The notes: generated by a model not told the origin, from the letters alone. A DNA stretch of 64,000 bases from Crocodylus rhombifer (GCA_038503035.1 JAVSML010020761.1:372001-436000); one strand, 5' to 3'; numbered from the stretch's first letter, positions 37,071 through 50,830 are shown. Numbers and translations: made by a program.

Positions 37071-39256
37071 GAGAAAAATCAGCTTTGGGCCACAACCGAG
37101 CTGTGGAAATTGCTCTCACCCCGCAAGTTTGGTAGGTCCCTATTTATGTTACACGACTGCAAGAAAGCATACCAGCTTTTCCACAGAAAGGCCCTGCCTC
37201 AGTCACTGCACAAATTGCACAGAGGACAGTGAATGAGGCATCTAGTTCAGTATTTCTTTTTTATCTTCAGCCTTTAGAGTCTCCCATACCTTAATTTATG
37301 GTACAGTACCAAAATGCTACACTGAGCATGAAATACTGTACATCACTCATCATGACATCATTGTCCAGCACCATGACATTTGAACGCCTCACAAAATTAA
37401 TTCAAAGCACTTCATGAGAAGTAAGTAGGCACTGTTATCCTAATCTGTAAAAATGAAAACTAAAGGCACAGAAATTATGGACCAAACTTCCAAGCCTTCC
37501 CTTCCCTTCCCATGGGTCATCGACAGGGCTGGTCACCACAGACATCTTTTCTGCTTGGTCCAATGGAGCAACTCCATCAGCCACGTGGGGCAGAAGCATC
37601 TCAGCCTCAGTCATGAGGGGACAGGTGAGAGACACTTGGCCACGGCTTGTGCAGCTATTTACTGATTTGGTTTTGCTGGTCTCAGTTAAGAGGGTAGGGG
37701 GCTTGGATTCAAACAGAGAGACAGAGGTTTTAAATTGCATCTTTCCTTTTACAGGATTAGACAGTTAATTGTGGTCTGTAGTTTTGTGACAAGATACAAA
37801 TGGCATCAATTGCCTCTCTGTTACTTCAACTAAAAGTCCTAGCCTTGGATATTCTAAAGCAGGAAAGAATACAGAAATACGGAGGAGTAAGACCACATGA
37901 TCTAATGGCCCTTACTGGAATAAATTTCTATGAAACCGCCATCACCAGGAAAGTGCTAGAAAAATAATTCATACCTGAACTATTCCACTGATTGTTTCTG
38001 TTATTCATTTGCTCAAGGCATCTTGGAAAGGGAAAAGCCAAACCAAAGACAGGGGTAGTTAAGATACTAGCTGGAAAAGCACATATTTAACCAAAACAGA
38101 GGCTTGGTGAGAGGTAGACAGACTTCACTGCTTCACATACAAAAGAAAACAGAAGTAAAAATCCTGATCACACCCAAGTCAGCTATACTTTTACCCACTA
38201 AAGTGCCTGTAAATAGAATCTCTCTTTCCTAAAAAGTCTTTTTAAACAAATCCTCTCTTTTTCAGACTAAGGCAAAACCACTACAATCAGTGCTGTGACA
38301 GCCAGGAACACAGGGAGGACCATATCTATTGCAGAGAATTAGACAAAAAGTGTCTTACCTAGTGTCCTACCTAGTATTTCATTTTCTGGCTTGAGCAGAT
38401 ACTGAAAGCAGATCCCTCAAAAACTGTTACTGTAAAAAAATACACCAAATCCTTTCCATCTCATTCCACTCAATAGATTCTAAAAATGCATATCTGTACC
38501 AGCCCCTCCCTCTGGACCATATAAAAATATCTAGACAAGAGACAAGATGCAGGGTATATGGCCTTATCACCTACCCACATCCCAAATAAAACCTTACTAA
38601 TTAAAATCTTGTGGATGCATTGGCTGAGTCACAGTTTGTTTTTGCCAAGAGTTTCCATAATTGGAGCCAAGCACACTGCTGTCTAGCTTACTGAAAGGAA
38701 GCACTGCCATAACATTACACGTTCCTTTGCTAAGGCCTGGTATACAGTTAAAAAGGTCACCAATTTAGTTAAAATCTGCTTACAAATCAATCTAGTTAAA
38801 GCAGTGCAAAATCTAAATATAAAACACAAATTGGTCTTACATAAATTTTGCTTTCACTGGGTGCACCTACATGTGCTGTTACAGTGAGGAAATATACTCT
38901 GGCACCATTTGAGCCAGAGTCAGCTGCTCCCAAGCACAATGTCTGCACATGCATCTGGGACCGCAACACTTTGGTTCTGGGTGAAGCAGCCCCAGGTTGG
39001 TAGCAGGTTGGGGGAGTGGAGTCACCCCTAGGCATTAGGTGGCAGAAGGGCTGGCTGGGGCGTGAGGGTAATAAAATGCAGTATAAGGCAGCAGGCAACC
39101 CCCTACACTTCAGCATCCTCATGGTCCAGCCAGTCCCCATCATTGTTTAGTGTGCATAATTACTCCTCTGTATGACAGTACTTGTCCCCAGTACTACTAT
39201 CTTATGGTGGAGTTAATTTACTGCGCACAAATACCGGTGCAGGTGTAGACTGTAAT

Positions 39257-39296
39257 GCTTTACTGCAGAGCTATATAGTCAAATCTGCAGTAAAGC
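39257..39296. repeat. Perfect 13-bp hairpin within a diverged repeat
   Basis: gctttactgcaga (39257-39269) pairs exactly with tctgcagtaaagc (39284-39296). Outer sequences tgtagactgtaat and gcacatatagatgtaccc extend the pairing weakly to about 30 bases. It probably marks the end of an old short DNA transposon that may begin near 38730. Confidence 0.6.
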
Positions 39297-41939
39297 GCAC
39301 ATATAGATGTACCCATTGGTTGTCAAAATTACTGGTTCTGACCAGTTTATTTTAATCTATAGTTAGGATTTATGTTCTCTTAATCAGGCTCATCTATATA
39401 CCAAGTCAATTAAGTGGTTCTTCTGATACAAACACAGTGATTCATGCCCACAGAGAAGGAGACCTTTGTACCTGTACAGTGTCCCTTTCAGTTCACCTGT
39501 AAGTTCTCAATAAACAAGTAAAGCACAGGACCCTCCTTTCCACCAAATGAGCGGAACAGCAGCTGACACTGCTCAGTTTCCACTGCAATCAATGCAATAT
39601 GCATGATGCATCTGTTTTCATACCCTGAACTCATTTGCAGCTATGTTGTAAATTACTATCCTATATAATTTTGTCCTTCTGGCCACTAAGTTTGAATTCC
39701 TGCTTTTTCTTCTTGCTGGACACAGTAAGGCACAAGCTATGCAGATACTCAGAAAGGTGCAAAAAACAGACTGTCAGAGTATCCTCCACACCATGGACCC
39801 TCTCTAAGGCCAAGCAGGCAGCAGCAGCAGGCAGGCTGCTCTACCTTTACACTCTTGGCTTGGGAGCATAACAACATTCAAGGTACATGCGAGGCCCTAA
39901 TGGATGGCACTGACTCCAATAATCAGGCATCAGTCAGTTGAACTACCAGTTAACCCATCTGAAATCAAGCTCTGAGAAAACAGCATTCTTATGCTTGAAC
40001 CAAGAAGTAACTCTTGAAAGTTAAAATTAGAGATCAGTTATTGCAGAATATGCCCACCTCAAAGAGATGAACCACATAAAACCGCTTTCACACGTCCACA
40101 CAAAGGTACCCAGTTTAATATGAACAAGTTGCACTGCTCCATCATTCTACACCTGCAACACGAGATCCTCCACCCAGAGACCACTTGCCCCTCTTTGCTA
40201 ACATTTACCACTGCAGCTGCGGTACTCTTGACAGAGGTGGCCTCTGACCCACTTGATCATACTTCTAGCCTGTGCACGAACACACCACCCTCTCTTCCTC
40301 ATACACCAACATGAAAAAGCCACTATACTTTGAACACCACCAATATTTTCTCATTAAGGTAACCAAGAAGCATCTTCCTTACTCCTGGTTACTCGCACAG
40401 GGAGCTATTATCCCTGAGCACTGGTAGACAGCAGTGTATCTCCAGGTCTGGAACTGCTCCTCTTAATGGCCCTTAAGAGATACTGAAGTAGAAAAGCAAT
40501 TCTCATGATGCAATTTCTGGAAAATGTGGCGTTCATATCAGGCCCATGTCTCTTCCTTCTCCGCCTTCTTGACTGGGCTTTATGATGTGTGGGGGCTCAA
40601 AAATGCTCTGAAATGGAGAAAGGAAAAACCCAGATGTCACTTTGCATCATGTCCAAATTGAGTTTTACTGCTGGCTTTAATACGAAACAAACTAACAACC
40701 AACAACAAAAATAGAGGGAGTTGCTCTGATTCATGCAGTCAAGTTTTTTTCAGCATTTCAGCACATTGTGGTAATTGTGTGCTGTGCCTTACCTGAAACT
40801 GCCCTAGCTGTAGAATACTTTCCACAAGCTATAGACGGGTGGTTATATTGAGCATCTGCTACCTGAAGTGGTGCTTCTCAACAAACAAAGAAAATAAGCC
40901 TTTAAGTCCCTCTGTCCTGAGTTTAATGAGTTGGTTTCCTCTCAATTAGGAGAGTCTGGTCTCCAGATGCAAGTTGATGATATGAAGACACCAGAGTCAC
41001 CTCTGCTTTCCCCTTTATCACAGAAATTGTGTTTCAAGCCAGCCATTTTTCTTTCACTTTGCTGCAGAATTCACTCTCCCATGAGGAGAATCAGATTGTA
41101 CGCAAACCATCTATAATAGAGCACAGTCTTCTCCCCTTTCATCATTTCCAGATATTTACATAGTATTTGTTCTCCCTCACAGTTAACTTTTGGAATATCA
41201 CTGTTAAAACTTTCCAAGTTAAATGAAGAGGTTTCCATGCTTTTCTGGGGTAGTCAGGCATGTCTATAATACTGTTTTATAATAGAAATGACACACCATG
41301 GCAGCCTAGAAAGATCCAAAAAGGAGAAAGTCCCTAGATATGGCCGATAGCAAGTGCCCATCTGAAACCTGCCTGGAAGGAGCTACACTGGGGACACTCA
41401 GGCAAGTCTGGGTAAAGCCAATGCAGTCTCCAGGAGGATCAAGCAGTAACAATTTAAAGTTACTTAATTCCTCTCTACTATGTTTAAATTGCATTGGCTT
41501 TACTCCTGTAGTTGATTCTCCTTAACCTTCCTGAATTCATAACTTCTGCATCCAATTATCTCTCCTCAAAGTCTGTTTTCAGAGCACAAGACTTCTCAGC
41601 TCCTCAGATACTGATTCCACAAAAGGGGAGATGAAAAAGGTTCACGCCCTGCATGGTAAAAGTGATTATTCATACTACATTGCTACTTGTGACACTCTGA
41701 ATTTCTTTCTGATATTCTGCCTCAATTTATAAAGAACTATCATAAATATCATTGCTAAGCCTCTGTTCATGAATGAATAATCACTTGGACAAGAATATTA
41801 GCTATGCTTTCTAATGCAAAAAAAGAATCTCTACACAGCAATAATAAAATAGGTAAAACAGCTACATTTACCTTCCCAAAATGGAAATGCCACAGGTCCT
41901 TTCCTTGAAAAATAGTGGCTGCCAATTTTTTTACATCTT

Positions 41940-42310
41940 CTGTATATAAAATCATGGAAAACAGGGCTGGAATAGATCACCTAGCCCATTTTCTGTCCCA
42001 AGGCAAGATCAACTACCTAACCCTTTTCCTGACAGGTGTTTGTCTAAACTGTTCACAGACATCTCTGATGACAGAGATTCCACTATCTAAGTAAACTATT
42101 CTGGTGCATTCCTAATGTCTAAAATAAGTCTTCCTTGTTGTAATTTTAGCCCAGTTACTGCTTCTTCGAACTCCAGGGGATATGAAGAACAATGTACTGC
42201 CTTCCTCTTTACAGCAACATTTTACACTATTGGATACTTGTGTTTCCCCTTAGCCCTCCCTAATAAAGTAGTAAAGTACTGCTCAACCATAAATAGGAAT
42301 TATAGTCAGC
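41940..42310 (-). mobile_element. CR1 LINE 3' end
   Basis: The reversed 3' end starts with atcatggaaaacagggctgg and runs through sequence typical of CR1 C-terminal and UTR regions (ttccactatctaagtaaac, taagtcttccttgttgtaa, tgtgtttccccttagccctcc). It is 5'-truncated and carries no intact coding block. Confidence 0.65.
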
Positions 42311-42564
42311 AAGTGCAAAATAATGGGTCTTTACATTTATATTGCAGAAGATCCTACCAAACAAATGACTGTGTGAAGTATGCATTTACAGCAAGCTTTT
42401 CACTGCAAATGTGAGCTGTACATTCTAGCTTGCTTTATGCAACAGTACCACCTAGTGACAAAACTTTATGAAAAACATAACAGAAAGTTCCTGAGACAAT
42501 GTCCTTAGCGTGGCTAATACTGAGCAATGAATAGGCTAAAGAGATAATTCTATAATATTTCACA

Positions 42565-42590
42565 GCAGAGAGAGAGAGAGAAAGAGAGAG
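42565..42590 (+). repeat. GA-rich microsatellite
   Basis: An interrupted (AG)n tract of about 26 bases (gcagagagagagagag, aaagagagag) is visible. Confidence 0.85.
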
Positions 42591-43134
42591 CGTGCCACCC
42601 TGTGCTCATTAATAGTAATGAAGTTGCATTTATGCTGCAGGAAAACTCTTTTTTTTTTGTTGGTCAGCTTACACATCTAGCTGTGATCGCAGGTACAGAA
42701 TTTAAAGAATATCAGCAGTTAAGCACTATAAACACAGAAAGAATTGTGCCAATTTTTGTGAATTGTGCATAGTTGCAGTGTATAATTTCTAACTGCCAAT
42801 TTTTCAAAAAGGAAATCAGGATGATCAAGGTAATTATGGTTGTTAGCCTAACAGCAATCCCGACCATTATAACCAAAAAATAGGTAACATGAAAATGATT
42901 AATAAATAATAGGTGATTTAATGACAATCACCCTGTGTTTCTGGAACACAGATACTGTGAAACTAACTTGCTGTCTGATGGCATTACAAGTTGGATTGAT
43001 AAAGGTTATGGTGCTGATGCAATATAAACTTCTGTAGGCATCTGGCTTGCTAAAACAACACAAAACATGTATTAAAAGCTGACTGAGAGGTCTTAATGTA
43101 TAATTTTGAAGAGGAATTGCCATCAAGTGCATGC

Positions 43135-43500
43135 ATTTCTAATAGATACCATAGGGATCAGATTGTGGTCCTATGTTATTTCAAATATTTCTCCGTAACC
43201 TGGAAGAAAATCTAAAAATCACCGCTGATGAAGTTTGTAAATGACACAGAAACAGGAGATTGACAAATAAATAGAACAGTGCCATGTTCTCCAATTTAGT
43301 CATCATCCCTTTATTTCTGTATAATTTTCCCTACTATTCCATTTAATCAGCATTGCTTGGTAAACAATCTGATTTTAACAAAGCCAAACGTGAAGCTCTA
43401 CATCTGGGACCTAAGACTATTGTGAGGTTAGCAGGGGAGACACTACCCAAGAAAGCAGCAACTTTGAAAAGGATCTGAGAGGTCAAGTGCATACTCAACT
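43135..43500 (+). mobile_element. CR1/L2-type LINE reverse-transcriptase remnant
   Basis: The plus strand shows broken reverse-transcriptase blocks: an IFLRNLEEN-like stretch followed by FVND-like sequence (43195-43255), then FNKAKREALHLGP (43375-43415) and a KDL-like segment with the glycine lost. The order matches CR1-clade ORF2 downstream of the FADD box. Frames are interrupted. Confidence 0.55.
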
Positions 43501-44065
43501 GAGCAAGTGTTGCTGGGACAATGCTCCAGTCTCAAAGGCTTATGACTGTATATCAGGTGCCACTCTACCCTGCCTTCTACCAGCTATTACCTATGTGCAC
43601 AACGTTGGTCTTGCATCACACAAAATACAACTAATTAATAAAGTTCAAATTCCAACTTTAGCCAGCTTTATTACTGACACTGTAGATATCAGAAACTAAA
43701 AGACAATCTTGTACAAACGTCGCTACACTAAGGTCTCAGTTTGAGAATGACTGAGTTCACAATGCTTTCCTCTTAGCAGACTTGATATATATTCATAGAT
43801 GCTACCAAAACAAATAAACAAAAAAATCTGTCATAGCAAGGAGGTGCAATTTTTGATTATTAGTAAAATCAAGTTCTGGTATAACAGCCTCTACCAGTTC
43901 TAAATGCACTATACTTTGCATTCTGAATTATAATGCTTGCCCCAAGTCTGATCACATTAATGGAACTAGCAGGTCTACAAAAGTACACGTTACCACCTTT
44001 ATTAAGGAAAACCAAGTCCAACTCCTGTAAAAGCCAAAGCAAACACCTGAAAATCTATGATAGGC

Positions 44066-44282
44066 AAGGCCAACCTGGGGCACATGAGCCACAGGTGGCA
44101 ATAACCCGTGTGTGCTAGGCAGTAGACTGGGGAGGGGACATGCAGCGGAGCAAGAGACAGGGCAAGAAGCAGAAAACAGAGCAGCAGATTGGGTAAAGAG
44201 CACACGCAGGGAGCAGAGCAGCTGACTGGGGAAAGGAAGGGGATAAGACTGACACCTGCCAAAAAAGGTTGGCCCCAACTGA
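44066..44282. mobile_element. hAT-like non-autonomous element
   Basis: The left end, ggccaacctggggcacatga then gccacaggtggca, and the right end, gccaaaaaaggttggcccc, are inverted relatives of each other. This pattern of caacc...gccacaggtggc and ggcaaaaaaggttgg is common to short hAT elements. The interior is purine-rich. Exact borders and target duplication are unclear. Confidence 0.55.
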
Positions 44283-45109
44283 TTTATGACAAGTAAATGC
44301 TTAAGGACACAGTATGCACACCATTTTTCCTCCCAAGGCTCAAGCTCACTCTCATCAACATCTTACCTCATTACCCAGGAGCAATAGAAGTTTTATCCAT
44401 GCTCTATGCCCGCTGCTTGAAAAGCAGTCTGAGTCCTAGCCAAGGTGGAATGATACAAGAGGTTACACTTCCTCTAATAGCCTGTGCACTTTGCTCCAAT
44501 AACCTTCCTAGGTCCGGCTAGCTTCAGCAAGAAATCCGAAGTTGTTCACAGCATCCAGGTGGAATAATATAGCGTTTTTCTTGGTTCTAATCATCACAAG
44601 GAACAAAATAGAGGGGGGTATTTCTACCCAAAACACACTGTCTTCACAGCAGGTCCTATTTTTTCCAGAACAGATGCAATGCAAAGGCTTCGCTTTGTCC
44701 TCAAGACTCCAAAATATTTAACATGTCTGCATTTTTAAAATGTAGACTTGATGAACTGACTACAGAAAATGCTATGCTAAAACCAAACACACAACACATT
44801 CCCCCACCCCCTAGAGATCCCCTTCAGTGTAAGCTTTCTGAAGAGCTCTCTTTTGTTTGGGTGCTCTCCTCCATTTTCCAGCTGGTATTTAGGCTTCTGG
44901 ACCCATCTCTGGAAGTACATTTCAAAGCCTTTCTGAACATTCCCATGTATGCAGCATCCCACTAGGTGGCAGCCATTCTTACATTATTAATGAGATGTGC
45001 TCAAAATCCTGGCATGCTTTAACATTTGAGCTTTGAAATGTTCTTTTAAGATTCTGCCATAGGGAACACTTTTAAAACCATATTTCAAAATGTAAAAAAG
45101 GTAATGATA

Positions 45110-46387
45110 CCATATTTACTCAATATAAGATGACCCCCCCAATAACTAGATTCTATATACAGAAAAAGAATTGGCACTAAGGGGGACTGAGCACAATGGG
45201 CACCACCATGTCTTATTCAGATTGGCTGCACTATCCAGCTCAGGTGGTTTTACTTACTTGGTAGGAGAGAGACCATGTTCTAGCAGGTGGTTTTCCCTGC
45301 AGAGGTCAGATCACCGTGAATGGCATTGTATAGTAGACAGTGCAGACCTGCCTAACACACTACAAACAGACACCTTTGGGCTGTTGGCTAAAGGCAAGCA
45401 AGACTCGGGGGCATCCAAACCCTAAGCCCCTGGGGTTGGGCTTACACGGAGGATAGCTGCCATTGATTAGGAAGTATCTGAAGTCCCAGGCTGAAGAGTC
45501 TGGCAGGGAAGATGCTTGCTGGTGGTAGCTCCACATAGGGTTTGAACAACCGAGCTCAGCGCAGTCAATGGAATTTGTAATAGATTTGGCTAATTTGGCC
45601 TGAGACACGAAATTTAATTTAAAAACAATTGTTTTTTACAGCGATGACTGAAAGAACTGGGAAAGAAAGAGTCAGGGGTATGGGGTGATCTTAGGGTATA
45701 GGAAAGGTCTCCTTGTGACAGGCATGAGTGTTGGTGATGGTCACGCAAGCACACAGACATGGAGGAGCATAGGTGCATGGTGCAGATATTGTGATGGGAA
45801 TGCATATGATGCAATGGCAATGATGCGTTTTAGACTATCAGGTGAGTCACAGTGGCCATAGGATAGTTTTGGCAGAAGCTCTGCAATATATATACATTTT
45901 TTACATATATACATACATATATATACACACACATACACATATACATAGGAACACATATTTTTGCAAATAAAAAAAGGTGTTTCTATTTACCTGGCATGGG
46001 AGAGCCCTTTCTTGGCTTTGAATGACTTGATGTAGTTAGAAGGTGAAGGCCTGTCCCTTGCACTGTGATCAGGCTGACCCCTGAGACAGTCTACAAATGC
46101 CTCCCAATGGGAAGATCTCAACTATACAATTATGGTGATGGGGGATTTCTCTCTGGCTTTGGTTGTCCAATATGGGCCATGTACTTCAAAGTCATTTTCA
46201 AGGTTGGCTGTATTTAATAAACTTCATAGCTGAGTTCCATTACTGAGTATATGCTGGTTATGACAGCACAACAGGCAATGCATTTAATGAAGTTTCCTTG
46301 TATGAGAATGTAAGATGAGGAGCTCCCCCCTGCCCGCAATGATTGGGGGAGGGGGGCACACCTCATGTTATACTTGAGTAAATACGG
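45110..46387. mobile_element. 1.28-kb TA-flanked inverted-repeat DNA transposon
   Basis: The left end is ccatatttactcaatataag and the right end, reverse-complemented, is ccgtatttactcaagtataa, both followed by atga and C-rich sequence. TA dinucleotides flank both ends (45108-45109, 46388-46389), as expected for Tc1/mariner/pogo-type integration. The interior lacks an intact transposase and includes a TA/CA microsatellite at about 45885-45950. Superfamily placement is inferred only from the TA duplication. Confidence 0.65.
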
Positions 46388-47289
46388 TAGTAAAAACTAC
46401 TAACTAGTCCTTCTTACCGGATGCTCCAAAATAATTACCATATTAAATAAGTTAAGCTCTCCAACTTGACATACGTAACTCTACTCAGGAGACAGCATAA
46501 GTGGCTTTTACTTGAAAGAGCATGGTTGCTTTATTCCTCTGGAGTACCATAGTAGTCCTGTAGAGCTGGACACCCCCCTCTTCCCAGTCACTAAGGAACA
46601 TAACTACACGTTATCTCGGTTCTATTGTATAAGTAGAACAACACTGCCAAAAGAGATTAGGAACACCTCAGAACACAGTGTACAGTAATGACACTCTGCT
46701 AGAAGTGGGTTCTGGCTCCTGCAATCAGAGGAGGGAACGGAATCTGGATATGCCACATTCTGGGTTAAGCACTTGATTTCCATGGCTTGTCTTGGTAAGT
46801 GGGAAAAGCCAGGCAGGAGCTCCCAGGGCTTGAGGGCCCAATCCTCCATGGGAATTCTGGAGTTTGTAGGACCAGGCCCCTTAAGTCCCAGTAGAGCATG
46901 TTGCCCATTATTCTAAAGCATCAATGGGTGGGACAACAGGTGACGGGTGTTTTGCCCAACAAAGCAGCTCAGTTGTGCTAGGACTGACTTAACAGGACGA
47001 TTTTTCCATTACTAAAATGTCCCAAACGTCTTGAAACCAGTCAGCGATTCTAAGGGTGTCACTTCTCTTCTAGATTTTTGCAATGTAATTCTTGAGGCCA
47101 ATAAATGGTGAGTGATCAATTCCCTATGACACCTGTATGCTGCAGACATCTCAGGATGATTCAGTAAGAATTCCAGGGGTTATCTGACAGTTGGCATCCT
47201 GTTAATTCCCTCAATAGTCTCCAAACTTCTTCCAGAACAGTTTAATTTCCAAAACAGTTTTGATGCCATCAGGAAACAATTTACTTTGT

Positions 47290-48170
47290 TGTTTCATAGT
47301 TGGTTGGGTCGGAAGGGACCTGAGCAGATCAAGTCCAACCCCCTGTCATGGCAGGAAAGAGCACTGGGGTCAAATGACCCCAGCAAGGTGTTCATCCAGC
47401 CTTTCCTTAAAGACCCCCAGAGTAGGAGCCAGCACCACTTCTCTTGGAAGTTGGTTCCAGATCCTAGCTGCCCTGACAGTGAAGTAGCGCCTCCTGATGT
47501 CTAGTCTGAAACTACCCTCTGCCAGCTTGTGACTGTTATTCCTAGTCATTGCTGGCGGTGCTCGGGGGAACAGGGACTCCCCCAGTGCCTGCTGATCCCC
47601 CCTGACTAGTTTGTAACAGGCCACTAGATCCCCCCTCAGCCTTCTCTTCTGGAGGCTGAACAGGTTCAGGTCCTGTCACCTCTCCTCATAGGGCCTGCCC
47701 TGCTGCCCCCTGATCATGCCAGTGGCCCTCCTCTTGACCCTCTCCATGTTGTCCACATCTCTCTTGAAGTGTGGCGGTCAGAACTGGACACAGTACTCCA
47801 GCTGCGGCTTGACCAGTGCCACACAGAGGGGGAGGATCACCTCCTTGGACCTGCTTGAGATGCATCTGTGGATGCACGACAAGGTGCGGTTGGCCATCCT
47901 GACTGCATCCCCACACTGCCGGCCCATGTTCATCTTGGCATCAATGACGACTCCAAGATCCTTTTCTGCCTCTGCCCTGATGAGAAGGGAGTTCCCCAGC
48001 CTGTAGGTATGGTGCTGGTTCTTCCTCCCCAGGTGCAGCACCTTGCACTTGTCTGTGTTGAATCCCATCCTATTCTCATCCACCCACCCCTGTAATCTGT
48101 CTAGGTCCGATTGCAGCCTATTCCTCCCTTCTAGAATGCCCACTTCTCCCCACATCTTAGTGTCATCTGT
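47290..48170 (-). mobile_element. 5'-truncated CR1 LINE, same family as 6190-7963
   Basis: The element begins at its 3' end (tttcatagttggttgggtcg) and extends rightwards through the C-terminal ORF2: LDIRRRYFTVRAARIWNQLP, then VILPLCVALVKPQLEYC and DLDRLQGWVDENRMGFNTD. It stops within the FADD region at about 48165 (tagtgtcatctgtg). Similarity to the 6190-7963 copy is high throughout, including the shared ggggtcaaatgacccc motif, so it is a relatively recent 5'-truncated insertion. Confidence 0.9.
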
Positions 48171-48814
48171 GTGATCCGTCTTACTATTTTATTTTATATT
48201 CTGCGTACATTGTAAAAAGCAAACCAGAAACAAATCAATAAATAAAAGCAGAGTAACTTACCCATATTAAATGTTTACATCCAAATTTAAATCCAGGAGT
48301 TCAAAACACAAGGATGGTATTGTGACTTTTTTTCCCCTCAGAATGGCAATTTCTGTAAGTCAGATAAAGCTATATGTTATATAAATGAATTTTTCAAATT
48401 CTTACACCTCACACACTTTCAGTTAAGTTTAATATCTTATTTGTTTATATCAAAACATTCATTACCTATTGTTAAACTGTATGCTATTTATATATTCAAT
48501 TAAAATGGAAGTAAAAATTATAACATTTAAATCTTGGAATAAACAAAACTTTCATATTACTGAGGATTAATAAACTGCTGCAACATTTTCAAAATTACTA
48601 ACCACTAACCATTTTTTGATCTTCTACTGATATAATCACTTAATATTAACCCACTTTATAAAAAGTGCCTCCAATACTTGTCAAAAGTAATACTATATAA
48701 AATGCATTGCTAAAAAAAAAGACCTTTGCATTGAGAGGTTTGATTACATGATATTTAATCACAAAATATTCATTTTTTCCAGCTGACAGTTTTTTTTTCA
48801 TTTGTTTTTAAATA

Positions 48815-49440
48815 TTTTAGTGGGGGCTCAGAGATTTTGGGGGCTGATACCAATAGCTGATTTTGAAGGAGGCATATCAGCTGATACTGATCCAATTTCT
48901 GATATACAGCCCAAAAGCTTGAAGAGCTATGTGCAGCTGGTAGATCTGGTGTGGTAGAAGGGGAAGAGGGAGGGAAGGGGCGTGCAGGAGATAGACTGAG
49001 GTCCCTGCAGTAAGGGAGGGAGTAGGGCAGGGGCTGGGGCTGGGGCAGGCACTGCCCAGCCAGGGTGGGAGGCAGGACAGACGTGACTTGTCCAGGAGTA
49101 CCGGGGGGAGGGGAGGATGGGGTTTCCGTCACTCTGTGCACCCCGGAGGGCACGGGGGCGGGGAAGGGGTTGTATGCCCCCAGGTCTGCGCAGGGCAGGG
49201 AGAGGCACCTGCAGCTGCAGGCTGGGGCCAGTGCCAGGCTCTTCCCAGCGAGGGCTGAGCTGGGCTGGGCTGCACTGTGCTAGGGGCAAGCAGTGGCAGC
49301 AGCACTGGGAGGAGGGGCTGGCGGTGAGAGGCTATGGTGAATTTTGGGGTGGCTGCAGCCCCCCCCCCCCCATAGTGTCCTCCCAGCATCGCTGCTGTCC
49401 ACCCCAAGTGCAGCCCCATACTGGGAAACTGTTTTGCGCT
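48815..49440. mobile_element. Truncated copy of the GC-rich fold-back element
   Basis: It follows the left half of the 24495-25320 element in order: aaggaggcatatcagctgat, the gtgcagctggtagatctg segment, a caccccggagggc segment, gcaggctggggccag, and gcactgggaggagggg. It runs only about 60 bases past the centre (ctcccagcatcgctgctgtc, caccccaagtgcagccc), where similarity stops. A 13-C run lies at about 49360. Confidence 0.65.
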
Positions 49441-50529
49441 TTTTTTGTTGTTGTTTCAGAGGCTCATTCAAAGGCTCGTTACTAAAAACAAAAGCTGCCA
49501 TCATCACCTGTTTAGCTGGACACAGAATTTAGGATCACCAGGTTTACTTGGGGTTTTTCCCAAGTTATCCACATAATTAACATCCATGTTAAACACCATT
49601 CAAAAAAGAAAAATGTAGTTTGAAGGGACTGCAGCATACGTCATTGTAACCTTTTATTTTCTCTGATTACAGTACAAAACAAAAATTCTAGCTTATGAGC
49701 AAGTGAGTTTGGATGATAGTATTTTGTATCCTCATCTTAGCTAAATTTCTTTTGTTTCAGCAGAATCTTTTTCCTCTCGCAATACTTCAGATACAGCATT
49801 TCATTGAGTGAAATTGCATTAGGGTTGCAAAACATGAATCAACATATCTAGCTTAGCAGAGAAAATTTAGAAGCGTGCATTAAGGAACTTTAAAACTGGT
49901 TCTCTACCCAACAGATTTGCACACACAAATAGCCCAATTAGGCAACTCCAAGCTAACCAGAGGTATCCATAAACAGCAAATACCTACAAGCTTCTACCAC
50001 GTGCATAGTTGCCATAGTAGCTCCAAGTTGCAACTAAACGGACTAGGAGAAATCAGTGAACACTGCCTTAAAGGAAGGAAAACCTGAATGTTCATTACAG
50101 CACTAGAGAAGGCAAAAGAAAGTTTCTAATACCTGTTGTTTATTCTATGAAAATTACTGAATTAAGATAATGAGAATGATCCTTTTCTACCAAGTCATTT
50201 TCTCAGAGGATACAGAAACAGATCCATCCATTTAAAAAGAAGGTAAGTGCAAACTTATCTGGCTTGTTATGGATCAGCAGAATGTAAATAACCGAAGTAA
50301 ATGCATACCCATCACTGGTCAATGGAAGAGATAAAATGAGGAAGTTTAACTATGATTTACTTGAGTATGTTCCATTTTAAAACATTTTTATAATGATTTC
50401 ATATCGCAGCCAGAAGTTATGTATGCTGTGCAATTAGCTATTAGTTTAAAAAACACTGGAAAAAGATTAGGTTTGACCAGTAATGCATTAGTGTAGAAAA
50501 AAAGTAAGACCTTCCAGGAAAGCACAGAG

Positions 50530-50830
50530 CAGTGGTCTCCAATCTTTTTATGGTGAAGATCTCTTTTTGGCGCCAAAGGATCTACCATGCCCCCTCTCTC
50601 TTCCCCCCCACCTTTGCCCCACCCCACCCCCTGCCCTGCCTCTACCCCCCCTCCACCTCCCGGACAAGCTGCCTGGGCACTGACCCCACTCACCCAGCCC
50701 AGTCCAGGCGGCCCGGAGTGCGGCTCGGCTCAACCCAGCCACATGTGCCCTGCTGCTCCCTATTGTGGAGCCTCTGACAGACTGAGATCAACTATCAGAG
50801 GCTCCATGATTGACTGGTTGGTGACCACTG
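50530..50830. mobile_element. hAT-type MITE with 8-bp target duplication
   Basis: The 301-base element has termini cagtggtctccaatc and, reverse-complemented on the right, cagtggtcaccaacc. Flanks gcacagag (50522-50529) and gcatagag (50831-50838) match at 7 of 8 bases. The centre is C-rich (about 50587-50720), and a perfect 12-base subterminal hairpin (50765-50776 with 50795-50806) sits near the right end. The open frames here are composition artefacts. Confidence 0.85.

Noticed and set aside
36652..37236. Overlapping open frames in the GC-rich block
   Set aside because: Low-complexity, present in several frames on both strands, and explained by the duplicated GC module.
37415..37490. MIR/L2-like tail (ggcactgttatcctaatctg)
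   Set aside because: Similarity to the conserved tail of old SINE/LINE elements is weak and borders cannot be drawn.
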